In this document: positions 9,901 through 17,692 of the stretch, one piece after another
How positions within the stretch are numbered: position 1 is the stretch's first letter
How the letters are laid out: each line of letters opens with the position of its first letter
NCBI GenBank assembly: GCA_030530095.1
Contig: JAUMVO010000001.1
Location: forward strand, 62,001 to 126,000
Source of the DNA: Clostridiaceae bacterium
GTDB lineage: Bacteria; Bacillota; Clostridia; Oscillospirales; Acutalibacteraceae
Direction of reading: 5' to 3'
Length of the DNA stretch: 64,000 nt
Position numbers and translations under genes: made by a program
Notes under the pieces: model-generated
The model's input: the letters and a program-made list of their open reading frames with translations, nothing else
What the model was told of the DNA's origin: nothing
Databases searched by the model: none

Positions 9901-10808
9901 GCACGCTTTCAATCCCCGAGATGGGCACTCCGTTCGTTCGTCAGATGCTTCTTGAGGCTCAGCCGAAGAGCTTTTCGGACATGCTTCAGGTATCGGGACT
10001 TTCACACGGTACGGACGTATGGAACGGCAACGCTCAGGACTTGATAAAGGACGGCACCTGCACGATTTCGTCGGTTATAGGCACACGTGACAGCATTATG
10101 ACCTATCTTATGCACGCGGGACTTGAGCCGAGTATGGCGTTCAAGATAATGGAACTGACCCGTAAGGGTAAGGTTGCCAAGAACGGCTTCCCTGAGGGAG
10201 CCGAAGAGGCGATGCGCAAGTGCAACGTTCCCGAATGGTATATGGATTCCTGCCGTAAAATCAAATATATGTTCCCCAAGGCGCATGCGGCCGCCTACGT
10301 TTTTGCCGCCTTCCGTCTTGCGTGGTATAAGATATATAAGCCGCTTGAGTATTACACCGCTTTTTTGACGGTCCGCGGCGGCGACCTCGACGCGGCTACC
10401 ATAGTCAAGGGCAGAAAGGCCGTTGTTCAGAAAATGAAGGACATTTCGTTCAAGATGCAGAACAAGTCCGCTACCGCCAAGGAAGAGGATCAGTTCACCG
10501 CGCTTCAGGTTGCCAATGAAATGATGGCGAGAGGAATTGAACTGCTGCCGATTGATATCTATAAATCAAAGGCAAAGGAATATATTATTGAGGACGGTAA
10601 AATAAGGCTCCCGTTCAACGCGCTTTCGGGTGTCGGCGACAGTGCCGCCGAGCCAATGGAGGCTGCGAGAAACGACGGCAAGGGCGAGTTCGTTTCCATA
10701 GAGGATTTCGCCGACAGAGCAAAAGCGGGCAAGACCGTTATAGAAGCGCTCAGAGATTGCGGAGCCTTCGGTGATTTGCCCGAAAGCTCACAGCTTTCAT
10801 TATTCTGA
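6960..10808 (+). CDS. polC: DNA polymerase III alpha subunit, PolC type, lacking the exonuclease domain
   Basis: Replicative DNA polymerase of low-GC Gram-positives. Domain order in the 1282 residues: PolC N-terminal domains; OB fold (around RVTVWGKIFSVEAKP); PHP domain with VELHLHTNMSQLDAV, AITDHGCVQGF, IIGSACEQGE and ATGDVHF; polymerase core with the zinc module CPKCNYTEFF/CPECG, the catalytic PDIDLNFSGEYQ and LKLDELGHDVPT; and a terminal QLSLF clamp-binding peptide. The DnaQ-type exonuclease that normally interrupts the PHP domain is absent: YGVEGYLVDD runs within about 15 residues into YHITILAKNN. About 160 residues are missing relative to the usual 1440. A roughly 30-residue acidic insertion sits near 9430-9530. 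The frame is intact. Confidence 0.96.
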   Translation: MALFYDLFKDLRQALAPYDRALENAEIISCTPDLQASTLTSEVRFNILLKEETLDAIAKIIADKYQLESAVIEPRFDKRLLSNKYDSQLVEIIKRRIVVANGYLNGCEFCYGGDFSTLEVKLAGGGREVLCQNNCEKILERVISERFGVELKVSISQPAQTEKPSLEEIQQQIDREIQTREIKKTEVTASVIEEGIPYYTDSLRVIYGNKVKSRPVEMSEIKDDDDRVTVWGKIFSVEAKPTKNGDNYRIIFKLTDYTSSQTCSIFEKSVYVNELLDKLTVGAHVLLSGGRDYDSFRGEMVIRPRSICLVTPIEKTDDEPEKRVELHLHTNMSQLDAVTPTAELVKRAIKWGHRAIAITDHGCVQGFPEACEAAGGKIKIIYGVEGYLVDDINEPEIPLNSKRTYHITILAKNNVGLKNLYKLISMSNIKYFYKRPRISRSELIRHREGLIIGSACEQGEVYRAVVTKKSDEELTNIASFYDYFEIMPVGNNQFMIRAHSDPASKNPEQFKEFDDVKSFDDIRAFNRRVIEVADALSKPVVATGDVHFIDEKDSVYREIIQHQQGFKDASNQAPLYFRTTREMLDEFAYLGEDTAREIVITNPNKIADKIEIMRPFPKGTYQPSIEGSEEQLRKICWDKAKEWYEKDGKVPELVEKRLNRELDSIIANGYAVLYIIAQRLVWDSEEHGYHVGSRGSVGSSFVATMAGISEVNPLVPHYRCPKCNYTEFFENGEYGSGFDLPKKACPECGTDLIRDGHEIPFETFLGFHGDKAPDIDLNFSGEYQGKAHRYTEELFGKTHVFKAGTITSIADKTAYGYVKKYIEETQSEDDNTQSPSENTDAYPEEEDKLVFKTEKKHIPKAEEDRLTLGCTGIKRSTGQHPGGMVVIPDNYEVYDFTPVQYPADKTESDMETTHFDFNSLHDTILKLDELGHDVPTLYKHLEDLTGIPVTEVDVCDPKIIKLCTSPEPLGVTAEEIDCQTGTLSIPEMGTPFVRQMLLEAQPKSFSDMLQVSGLSHGTDVWNGNAQDLIKDGTCTISSVIGTRDSIMTYLMHAGLEPSMAFKIMELTRKGKVAKNGFPEGAEEAMRKCNVPEWYMDSCRKIKYMFPKAHAAAYVFAAFRLAWYKIYKPLEYYTAFLTVRGGDLDAATIVKGRKAVVQKMKDISFKMQNKSATAKEEDQFTALQVANEMMARGIELLPIDIYKSKAKEYIIEDGKIRLPFNALSGVGDSAAEPMEAARNDGKGEFVSIEDFADRAKAGKTVIEALRDCGAFGDLPESSQLSLF

Positions 10809-10823
10809 GGAAAGAGTGATAAT

Positions 10824-11483
10824 ATGAAAAACGGAAAATCGCAAAAAATCGTATGCATTATCCTGATTGCTGTTTTTGCCGTCGGTATGTTTCTGACGGG
10901 CTACAGTGCTTCAAAGCTTGCGTTTGAAAAACACATAAAAGGAACCTTCGTGCACGAGTATGCAGTTGTTTCCCATCTTGAGGAAAACGGTGCCGGAGGC
11001 GACGATTACATTATCTTCTTTAATGCCGAAGGAAACCGATACGAAAAGGTGTACGGAAATGCTGACAGCAAGACTTATATCGGCGAAACGCTTGATTTGT
11101 ACTACGAGCAGGGTAATCCCGAGAATTATTATATTTTCAGCGGCAATCTCAACAAATGGCTGCTTGCCGAGGGTATAATTCTTGCATTGGCAGCGCTTAT
11201 TATTCTTGCCGTAATACTTGTCCCCGTAATCGTTAAGCACAATCTTATCAAGGGAAACAAATGGGCTATGTGCAAGGTGATTAAGCTGAAAAAGGACGGC
11301 AAAAGAACCGTACGCATCTGCTGCGACAGTTCAAAATTCAAAAGCCGCAAGGGAAAGCCATTTATCAGCGCTTCTGTTAAAAAGTCAGCTCTTCCCGGTA
11401 ACATTAAAGAAAGCTCGCTGACGGTTTATTACAGTGAGAAAAACCCGAATATCTATTTTGTTGATACTGATAAAATATCATAA
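10824..11483 (+). CDS. Two-pass membrane protein, DUF3592-like, unknown function
   Basis: The 219-residue protein has one hydrophobic helix at the N-terminus (IVCIILIAVFAVGMFLTGY) and a second in the middle (GIILALAALIILAVILVPV). A roughly 85-residue extracytoplasmic segment lies between them and a basic C-terminal domain follows. The extracytoplasmic part contains the YIGETLDLYYEQGNPENYYI pattern seen in DUF3592-type membrane proteins, which is only a weak assignment. It begins 15 nt after polC behind AGGAAAGAG, so it is probably co-transcribed with the next genes. No catalytic residues were recognised. Confidence 0.7.
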   Translation: MKNGKSQKIVCIILIAVFAVGMFLTGYSASKLAFEKHIKGTFVHEYAVVSHLEENGAGGDDYIIFFNAEGNRYEKVYGNADSKTYIGETLDLYYEQGNPENYYIFSGNLNKWLLAEGIILALAALIILAVILVPVIVKHNLIKGNKWAMCKVIKLKKDGKRTVRICCDSSKFKSRKGKPFISASVKKSALPGNIKESSLTVYYSEKNPNIYFVDTDKIS

Positions 11484-11498
11484 AAGGGGAAATGTCTT

Positions 11499-12992
11499 AT
11501 GCTTAAGGAGACAATCGGTTTAATTCTGTATGCGCTTTTACTGCTGTTACTTGTTTCTATTCTCATTACGGCAGTCAGAGCTCTGTTCTTTACGCCGAAA
11601 AAGAAAAAGGGGGAGAATATTGAGCTTACCGACGAAAAGGTGGATACCGAGCGTTATCTCAGGAATTTAAGCGATGCTATCAGGATTAAAACCATTTCAA
11701 ATTACGACCGTGACAAGGTTGATTGGTCGCAGTTTGATAAGTTTCACGCTTTTCTGGAAGAGCGTTACCCGCTTATACATAAGACTATGAGCAAAACCGT
11801 TATTGGCGACGCGAGCCTTGTTTTCAAATGGGAGGGTACCGACCCCTCGCTCGACGGCATCGCGCTTTTAGGCCATCAGGACGTTGTTCCAGTTGCCGAG
11901 GGCACCGAGAATGACTGGACTCATCCCGCTTTTGAGGGCTTCAATGACGGCGAGTTCATCTGGGGCAGAGGCGCGATGGATATGAAAAACCATCTTCTCG
12001 CCGTAATGGAGAGCGTCGAGCAGCTTATAGCAGACGGTTATGTGCCCAAGAGAACGGTATATATCTGTTTAGGCCATAACGAAGAGGTTGTTGCCGCGCC
12101 TGACAACGGCGCAAAGCAGATTGCCGCCTACCTAAAGGAGCAAGGCGTGCATCTTGAAGCGGTTATCGACGAGGGCGGCGCTATACTGCCCGTCAACGTC
12201 AAGGGCGTTCTTAATACTCATCTTGCCGGCGTAGGCGTAGCCGAGAAGGGCAGCGTAAACTACGAGGTAAGCGTTTCGGCTAAGGGAGGACATTCCTCAC
12301 AGCCGCCCGAGCATACTGCGCTCGGCCATCTTGCAAACGTTATAAAGGACATAGAGAGACATCAGTTCAGGGCGAAGATGCCGAAGTTCGTTTACGAGCT
12401 CTTTACCGAAATCGGCCGCCGCTGTTCATATCCCGTAAGACTTGTAACCTGCAATCTGTGGCTTCTCAAGCCTCTTGTATTAAAGATAATGACTAAAATT
12501 CCGCCCGCGGCTTCGCTTATACGCACATGCACTGCGGTAACAATGGCGCAGGGCAGTCCGCAGTTCAATGTTCTTCCGCAGAAGGCGAGCATTACCGTAA
12601 ACTTCCGCACTATGCCCGGCGTTACCATTAAGGACGTTGAAAAGCATATCAGAAAATCCGTAAGGAAAAAGGAAAAGATAGACGTTAACTTCCTCGTCGG
12701 TAAAGAGGCATCCGTAGTCTCACCGACCGATTCAAGAGCATTCCGCACTATAAAGGAGCTCTGCGAAGCGGCTGACGACAAGTGCCTTGTCGCGCCCTTC
12801 CTCGTTATGGGCGGCACCGACTCCTACAATTACGAGTGCGTTTGCGAAAATATATATCGCTTTTCGCCGTTTGTCGCAAGCACCAAGCTGCTTCTTTGCA
12901 CTCATGCGACCGACGAGAGATTACCCGTCTCGTCCTGTGAAAATGCGCTTAAATTCTTCAAACGTTACGTAAAACAAATGACAGAGGACTGA
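11499..12992 (+). CDS. Membrane-anchored M20-family zinc peptidase (carboxypeptidase S-like)
   Basis: A 497-residue protein with one N-terminal membrane helix (roughly residues 8-30) followed by KKKK, so the enzyme is tethered. The M20 di-zinc core is visible: LLGHQDVVPV, IWGRGAMDMKNHLLAVM, LGHNEEVV, the dimerisation insert with VSAKGGHSSQPPEH, and late VMGGTDSYNY. Family members hydrolyse peptides or N-acyl amino acids, and the carboxypeptidase-S/PM20D1 subgroup fits the length and the LGHQD motif best. The substrate cannot be told. It follows the DUF3592 gene by 15 nt and precedes uxaC by 4 nt. Confidence 0.88.
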   Translation: MLKETIGLILYALLLLLLVSILITAVRALFFTPKKKKGENIELTDEKVDTERYLRNLSDAIRIKTISNYDRDKVDWSQFDKFHAFLEERYPLIHKTMSKTVIGDASLVFKWEGTDPSLDGIALLGHQDVVPVAEGTENDWTHPAFEGFNDGEFIWGRGAMDMKNHLLAVMESVEQLIADGYVPKRTVYICLGHNEEVVAAPDNGAKQIAAYLKEQGVHLEAVIDEGGAILPVNVKGVLNTHLAGVGVAEKGSVNYEVSVSAKGGHSSQPPEHTALGHLANVIKDIERHQFRAKMPKFVYELFTEIGRRCSYPVRLVTCNLWLLKPLVLKIMTKIPPAASLIRTCTAVTMAQGSPQFNVLPQKASITVNFRTMPGVTIKDVEKHIRKSVRKKEKIDVNFLVGKEASVVSPTDSRAFRTIKELCEAADDKCLVAPFLVMGGTDSYNYECVCENIYRFSPFVASTKLLLCTHATDERLPVSSCENALKFFKRYVKQMTED

Positions 12993-12996
12993 TACT

Positions 12997-14409
12997 ATGA
13001 AGAAATTTATGGATAAGGATTTCCTGCTGACTACCAAAACGTCGAAGGAAATTTATAAAAAGGGCGCCGAGAAAACACCGATTTTCGACTGGCACTGCCA
13101 CCTCTCGCCGCAGGAGATTTATGAAAACAAAAAGCCGCGCGATATAGCGCAGCTCTGGCTGGGCGGCGACCATTACAAGTGGCGCGCCATGCGTTCGTTC
13201 GGCATAAGCGAGGAATATATCACGGGCAGAAAATCGGGACACGACAAGTTTATGAAGTTTGCCGAGATGATGCCCTATTGCATAGGCAATCCGCTTTATC
13301 ACTGGACTCACCTTGAGCTTCAGCGTTATTTCGGTATTTACGAGCCGCTCAACGCGCAGACCGCGCAGAGCATCTGGAACAAATGCAACGAACAGATCAG
13401 GGCGGGCGGTTTTTCGCCGCGCGAACTGATTGAAAAGTCCAACGTCGCCTGCGTCTGTACGACCGACGACCCTGCCGACACGCTTGAATATCACAAGCTC
13501 TTGAAGGCAGACAAGTCCTTCAAGTGCAAGGTGCTGCCGGCTTTCCGCCCCGACAAGGCGCTCAATATAGACAAGGCGACCTTTATTCCGTGGCTTGCGG
13601 CTATGGAAAAGGCGGTAGGCAGAGAGATTGACAGCTTTGCTTCGCTTAAAGATGCTCTGGCTGAAAGAATAGAATTTTTCGACAAGATGGGCTGCTGCGC
13701 GTCGGACCACGCGTTTACTTATGTTCCGTATTCCGAGGCAAAGCCCTCCGAGCTTGAAGCGATATTCAAAAAGGGTGTAAAGGGCAAGCCCTTATCGGTT
13801 GATGACCTTGACAAATACCGTACCGCGCTTATGCAGTTTTTCGCAAGGGAATACCACAAGCGCGATTGGGTAATGGAACTTCATATCGGCGCTATGCGCG
13901 ACAACAACACCAAAATGTTCCGCCGCCTCGGCCCCGACACGGGCTTCGATTCAATTGACGACAATCAGATAGCCGTCGGTCTTTCTCGCTTTATGGACTC
14001 GCTTGCCGTTGAGGACAAGCTGCCGAAAACCGTGCTTTTCACACTCAATCCGAAGGACAATTATGTTTTAGGCTCGATGCTCGGAAACTTCCAGTCCGCA
14101 GAGCAGGCGGGCAAGATTCAGTTCGGCTCGGCGTGGTGGTTCAACGACAATTACGACGGTATGCGCGCTCAGCTGACGGCACTCGCAAACTTAGGCGTTC
14201 TGGGTAAATTCGTCGGTATGATAACCGACTCGAGAAGCTTCCTTTCATATCCCCGCCACGAGTATTTCCGCAGAATACTCTGCGAGCTTATAGGCGAGTG
14301 GGTTGAGCAGGGCAAGTACCCCGAGGACCTGAAATTCCTCTCTAAGCTCGTTGAGGACGTTTCGTTCAACAATGCAAAGGATTACTTCGGTTTACAGGTA
14401 AAGAAATGA
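12997..14409 (+). CDS. uxaC: Glucuronate isomerase
   Basis: Isomerises D-glucuronate to D-fructuronate (and galacturonate to tagaturonate), the entry step of hexuronate catabolism. The 470-residue protein shows the family features: TPIFDWHCHLSPQEIYENK, LWLGGDHYKWRAMRSFG, NPLYHWTHLELQRYFGI, CTTDDPADTLEYH, VMELHIGAMRDNN and SRSFLSYPRHEYFRRILC. The usual partners (uxaB, uxuA, uxuB, kdg genes) are not in this window. The upstream peptidase and downstream HAD gene do not reveal a pathway. The start lies behind GAGGA within the end of the preceding gene. Confidence 0.95.
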   Translation: MKKFMDKDFLLTTKTSKEIYKKGAEKTPIFDWHCHLSPQEIYENKKPRDIAQLWLGGDHYKWRAMRSFGISEEYITGRKSGHDKFMKFAEMMPYCIGNPLYHWTHLELQRYFGIYEPLNAQTAQSIWNKCNEQIRAGGFSPRELIEKSNVACVCTTDDPADTLEYHKLLKADKSFKCKVLPAFRPDKALNIDKATFIPWLAAMEKAVGREIDSFASLKDALAERIEFFDKMGCCASDHAFTYVPYSEAKPSELEAIFKKGVKGKPLSVDDLDKYRTALMQFFAREYHKRDWVMELHIGAMRDNNTKMFRRLGPDTGFDSIDDNQIAVGLSRFMDSLAVEDKLPKTVLFTLNPKDNYVLGSMLGNFQSAEQAGKIQFGSAWWFNDNYDGMRAQLTALANLGVLGKFVGMITDSRSFLSYPRHEYFRRILCELIGEWVEQGKYPEDLKFLSKLVEDVSFNNAKDYFGLQVKK

Positions 14410-15224
14410 GCATTAAACTGATAGCCTGCGACCTCGACGGTACGCTTATGGCCGCCGACCATATAACAGTAACTCAGCGGACGTACAACACGCTTCTCAG
14501 GGCTCACAAAACAGGCGTTAAGCTCGCCATAGCGACGGGCAGAACGCTGAATTTTACCGATGACGTTACTGCGCAGATACCGTTTGTCGATTACGTTATC
14601 TATTCAAACGGCGCCTGCGTTTACGACAGGGCGGCAAAGAAGAACATTTATACAAACTGCATTCCTGCCGCGCAGACTTCGGAAATCCTTGAGCTTCTCA
14701 ACGGCTTTGATATGTATTACAACGCTTATTACGGCGGTATGGTTTACGTTCAGGAGAATAAGATACGGCATTATAAAAACCACGACCTGCCGCAGGCTTT
14801 TCTTGAGCAGTTTATCCGCTGTTCAAACGTCTGTGAAGATATGAAAAAAGAGCTTGACGGCAAAGAAGCGGAAATAGTTGCGATGTATTCCGTCAGTGAT
14901 GAGGACAAAAAGCTGCTTGTTGAAAAGTTTGAGGGTATGCATCTGCATATCACCTCGTCTCTTGTTGACGAATTTGAGGTCACTGCTTCAGACGTCAACA
15001 AGGGTACGGCGATAAAGGGACTGTGCGAAGCAATCGGAATAAGCGCCGCCGATGCCATGGCATTCGGAGACGCGATGAACGACTATGAAATGATTTGCGC
15101 CGTCGGGCATCCGTATGCTATGGGAAATGCCTGTGACGAATTGAAACGCGCGGCGAAAAATATAGCCCTGACCAACGCCGAGGACGGAGTCGCCGTCGCG
15201 GTGGAGAAGAAATTGGGTTTATAA
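14406..15224 (+). CDS. Cof-type HAD-superfamily phosphatase
   Basis: A 272-residue member of the Cof/type IIB HAD hydrolases. Motif I is ACDLDGTLM near residues 7-15, with the nucleophile and acid Asp pair. Motif II is AIATGRT, and motifs III and IV are NKGTAIKGL and AFGDAMNDYEMI. The C2B cap lies between. Such enzymes dephosphorylate sugar phosphates, flavin or other small metabolites. The substrate is not predictable, though the overlap with the uxaC stop (ATGA) suggests a sugar-phosphate role. It is the last gene before a strong terminator. Confidence 0.9.
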   Translation: MSIKLIACDLDGTLMAADHITVTQRTYNTLLRAHKTGVKLAIATGRTLNFTDDVTAQIPFVDYVIYSNGACVYDRAAKKNIYTNCIPAAQTSEILELLNGFDMYYNAYYGGMVYVQENKIRHYKNHDLPQAFLEQFIRCSNVCEDMKKELDGKEAEIVAMYSVSDEDKKLLVEKFEGMHLHITSSLVDEFEVTASDVNKGTAIKGLCEAIGISAADAMAFGDAMNDYEMICAVGHPYAMGNACDELKRAAKNIALTNAEDGVAVAVEKKLGL

Positions 15225-15231
15225 GACGATT

Positions 15232-15263
15232 AAAAAAGCAGGAGCTAAGCTCCTGCTTTTTTT
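15232..15263. terminator. Bidirectional intrinsic terminator
   Basis: Perfect stem AGCAGGAGCT / AGCTCCTGCT flanked by an A-run and a T-run. It separates the convergent HAD phosphatase and PIN-like genes. Confidence 0.9.
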
Positions 15264-15265
15264 GT

Positions 15266-15835
15266 TTATGCGCCTTTTTTGTCTTTAATCAGCGTCTTTA
15301 TTGCCGACATAATCTGACCGACCTGCTCGCTTTTATAATTCTTCATAAGCGCGTTATTGAGGCCCTGCTTTGTCTTGTATTTTAAAATCATCTTTGTAAT
15401 TTCGTCAGGGTTAACGGTGAAGTCTATATTTTTTTCGCTTATCAGTTTTTTGACGGCTGCGCAGAGCGCTTCACTGCTTTGAGCTCCGATGCTTTCGATT
15501 CGGGCAATGTTTTTGCCGTAGCCCGCCCAGAACTTTACAGCCGCATCAAAGCCTGTGTCTTTGCTGACAATACGGTACTGCTGTTTATTGTCCGTTTCCT
15601 TTATCTTGTATCCGAGATAGGTGACAAGCTGAAAATCAATTGCATTCTGAGTTTTGACCGAAACTTTCGGAATATACTTTTTGATGCATTTAGCGTTTTC
15701 AACCTTTTTGTGGGCATTGATACTCAACTTGTTTTTATCATTATGAAAGAAGAATACCGTATCTGCATCGGTAAGCTTTTCTATTCCGTTCAGACCTGCC
15801 TCGTCAGTGTTTTCATAATCGACAAAGTACAGCAT
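15266..15835 (-). CDS. PIN/NYN-like nuclease-fold protein, function unknown
   Basis: A 189-residue protein starting MLYFVDYENTDEAG. The acidic pattern is that of a PIN/NYN-type metal-dependent RNase fold: Asp6 and Asn9 in VDYEN, Asp67 in NAIDFQLV, and Asp93/Asp97 in VSKDTGFD. The N-terminal 115 residues would be the nuclease domain. The remaining 75 residues are basic and helical, with an LISEKNIDFTVNPDEI-type tail. The start is supported by AAGGAG upstream. It lies 12 nt after the membrane-protein gene on the same strand, so the two are probably co-transcribed. Whether it is a housekeeping RNase, a toxin or a defence protein is not evident, and no antitoxin was seen. Confidence 0.7.
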   Translation of the reverse strand: MLYFVDYENTDEAGLNGIEKLTDADTVFFFHNDKNKLSINAHKKVENAKCIKKYIPKVSVKTQNAIDFQLVTYLGYKIKETDNKQQYRIVSKDTGFDAAVKFWAGYGKNIARIESIGAQSSEALCAAVKKLISEKNIDFTVNPDEITKMILKYKTKQGLNNALMKNYKSEQVGQIMSAIKTLIKDKKGA

Positions 15836-15847
15836 GGTTCAGTCTCC

Positions 15848-17632
15848 TTATTTCAATCCCTTAGCTTCAATTATCTCTCCGCTTGCATCCGCGTCAACCG
15901 TAAGCGTTACCGTGTCGCCGACGTTGAGGATAACAACCTTTTCGGCGTTTGCGGCGCTCAGCTTATAGTAGCTGTCGCCCTCGCTGAGCTTGAGATAGAA
16001 GTAGGTCTCGCCGCCCGTAACAACCGAACGTATTTCGGTTACGACTGCGGTTATATCCTTGGTCTCGGGTGCGTCGGGCTCTTCAACGGGCTCCTCGCTC
16101 ATTGAGTCGATATCAATGTCGAGATTGATGCCGTTCTGTTTGAGCTCGGCTGCATATTTCTCGGTGCATTCCGCGAGGTTGTAGCCGATGCCGACAACCG
16201 TCGACTGCTTGACGTTAACCATCGCGTACATCTTTACGAGCTGGCTGGAATCCTTGAGCGCCATAAAGTAGGTCGGCTCACCGCTGATATTCAGAAGCAG
16301 CGGGAAGGTCGCCGTGTATTCATACTGCTGAACCGCGCCCTGCGCCGAGGTCATGGCCGTATTCTCGAGTGCACCGGAAATCGCGTAGTACTTTGTTTCC
16401 TTTGTGCGCTGATTGAGAAGCACGAAGCCGATAATCGACTGGTCGGAGCTTATGGACGTAACGCCCGTGTACATATATACGTCGTCGTTGAGCGCGAGGT
16501 AATTGTAACCTGAGCTTGTAACCTTAACGCCCTGCTGACCGATAAGTGAGTTGATAAAGCCGTTTGAAAGCTTGCCGTAGTAGTTGAACTGTTCGTTGAG
16601 CAGGTCTGCCGAATAAACGCGGTCAATCCACTGCCACTGTTCATCGTTTACGGTAGCCTCGGTCGGAAGCTGCTTTCTGTCGGGATTGCCCGTCTTTACA
16701 AGCTGACAGCTGCCGTCGATGGAGTCGACAACCGCCGCGCCTATAACGTCCGTGCCGCCGAAAAGACCGATGGTTTTGTCGAGTATCGGAACTATCCAGT
16801 AGGGATGGCCGCTCTCGTCAATTTCAAAGCTCGGATTTCCGAACAGATAGGTCGGATACCGGAAACGCAGATGCCTTAAAAGGCTGCGATTGAGATACTC
16901 GGCGGGGGAGTATTTCATACCCTCTTCAAGTCTTACTATTTCGCTCTTCTGCGTAGTCATATCGACTATGATATACGCGGGCAGACCGTTCTTTGTGTTT
17001 TTGAGCCATTTGAAGATGTCGCCGTATGCCAGCGCGTGAACCCTGACGGGCGTATTCTTATAGTTAATCTGCGAGGTGTAGGCCGAAACGACGAACTGAG
17101 AAACCATATCGGACAGGTCGCCGAGCGTTCTTACCGCAAGGTTGTTGGCTGAAGTAGTATCAAGGCGCGGAACGCTTGAAAAGTCAATTTCCGCAACGTC
17201 CTCGGCAAAGTTGCCGTCCTCAACCTTGAGCAGGTTAGAGTATGAATGAGCCCTGAACAGCTGTACGCCGACAAGCCAGCCGAGTACGCAGACAACTACC
17301 ATTGCGGCGATTATGCCGAAGGGCACTCTTGCACGCTTCTTGACGTAAACGGTGTACTCGGGGTGAGTTGACAGTTTGACCGAGATGACAGTCAGTCCCA
17401 CGTAGATAAGGCAGACGATGCCGATAAACATATAAAGCTCTATTGCCTTCGGATTGAGCGCGGGAATCATAAGATAATAGGCTATTGCCGCGCCGACAAG
17501 GGTGAGAAGAATATTGATAATAATTCTTCTTGCCACGTTTTTCGGCGGGATATAAACGTCGGAAACGGAGTCGTTGCCGTTGTCCGAATCGCCCTTTTTA
17601 CCGCGTGTGAAATCAACATTGATGGGATCCAT
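15848..17632 (-). CDS. Large conserved membrane protein of unknown function
   Basis: The 594-residue product has a short charged N-terminus and about three membrane helices before residue 130 (INILLTLVGAAIAYYLMI, YMFIGIVCLIYVGLTVI, GIIAAMVVVCVLGWLVGV). A roughly 450-residue soluble part follows, predicted outside the membrane. Segments such as FSSVPRLDTTSANNLAVRTL, GLPAYIIVDMTTQ, DDVYMYTGVTSISSDQSI and FPLLLNISGEPTYFMALKD recall a family of uncharacterised Clostridia proteins. A roughly 75-residue domain after EEPVEEPDAPE looks like a small beta/OB-like fold. No signature gives a function. RBS is AAGGAG. Confidence 0.75.
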   Translation of the reverse strand: MDPINVDFTRGKKGDSDNGNDSVSDVYIPPKNVARRIIINILLTLVGAAIAYYLMIPALNPKAIELYMFIGIVCLIYVGLTVISVKLSTHPEYTVYVKKRARVPFGIIAAMVVVCVLGWLVGVQLFRAHSYSNLLKVEDGNFAEDVAEIDFSSVPRLDTTSANNLAVRTLGDLSDMVSQFVVSAYTSQINYKNTPVRVHALAYGDIFKWLKNTKNGLPAYIIVDMTTQKSEIVRLEEGMKYSPAEYLNRSLLRHLRFRYPTYLFGNPSFEIDESGHPYWIVPILDKTIGLFGGTDVIGAAVVDSIDGSCQLVKTGNPDRKQLPTEATVNDEQWQWIDRVYSADLLNEQFNYYGKLSNGFINSLIGQQGVKVTSSGYNYLALNDDVYMYTGVTSISSDQSIIGFVLLNQRTKETKYYAISGALENTAMTSAQGAVQQYEYTATFPLLLNISGEPTYFMALKDSSQLVKMYAMVNVKQSTVVGIGYNLAECTEKYAAELKQNGINLDIDIDSMSEEPVEEPDAPETKDITAVVTEIRSVVTGGETYFYLKLSEGDSYYKLSAANAEKVVILNVGDTVTLTVDADASGEIIEAKGLK

Positions 17633-17660
17633 AGTAAAACTCCTTTTTTGTAATAAGGCT

Positions 17661-17689
17661 ATTGTATATTATTATCTGCTTTATTGCAA
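17661..17689 (-). promoter_or_regulatory. Promoter of the membrane-protein/PIN operon
   Basis: On the minus strand TTGCAA (17689-17684), 17-nt spacer, TACAAT (17666-17661), immediately after the reductase stop codon and about 30 nt before the start at 17632. Confidence 0.55.
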
Positions 17690-17692
17690 GAA

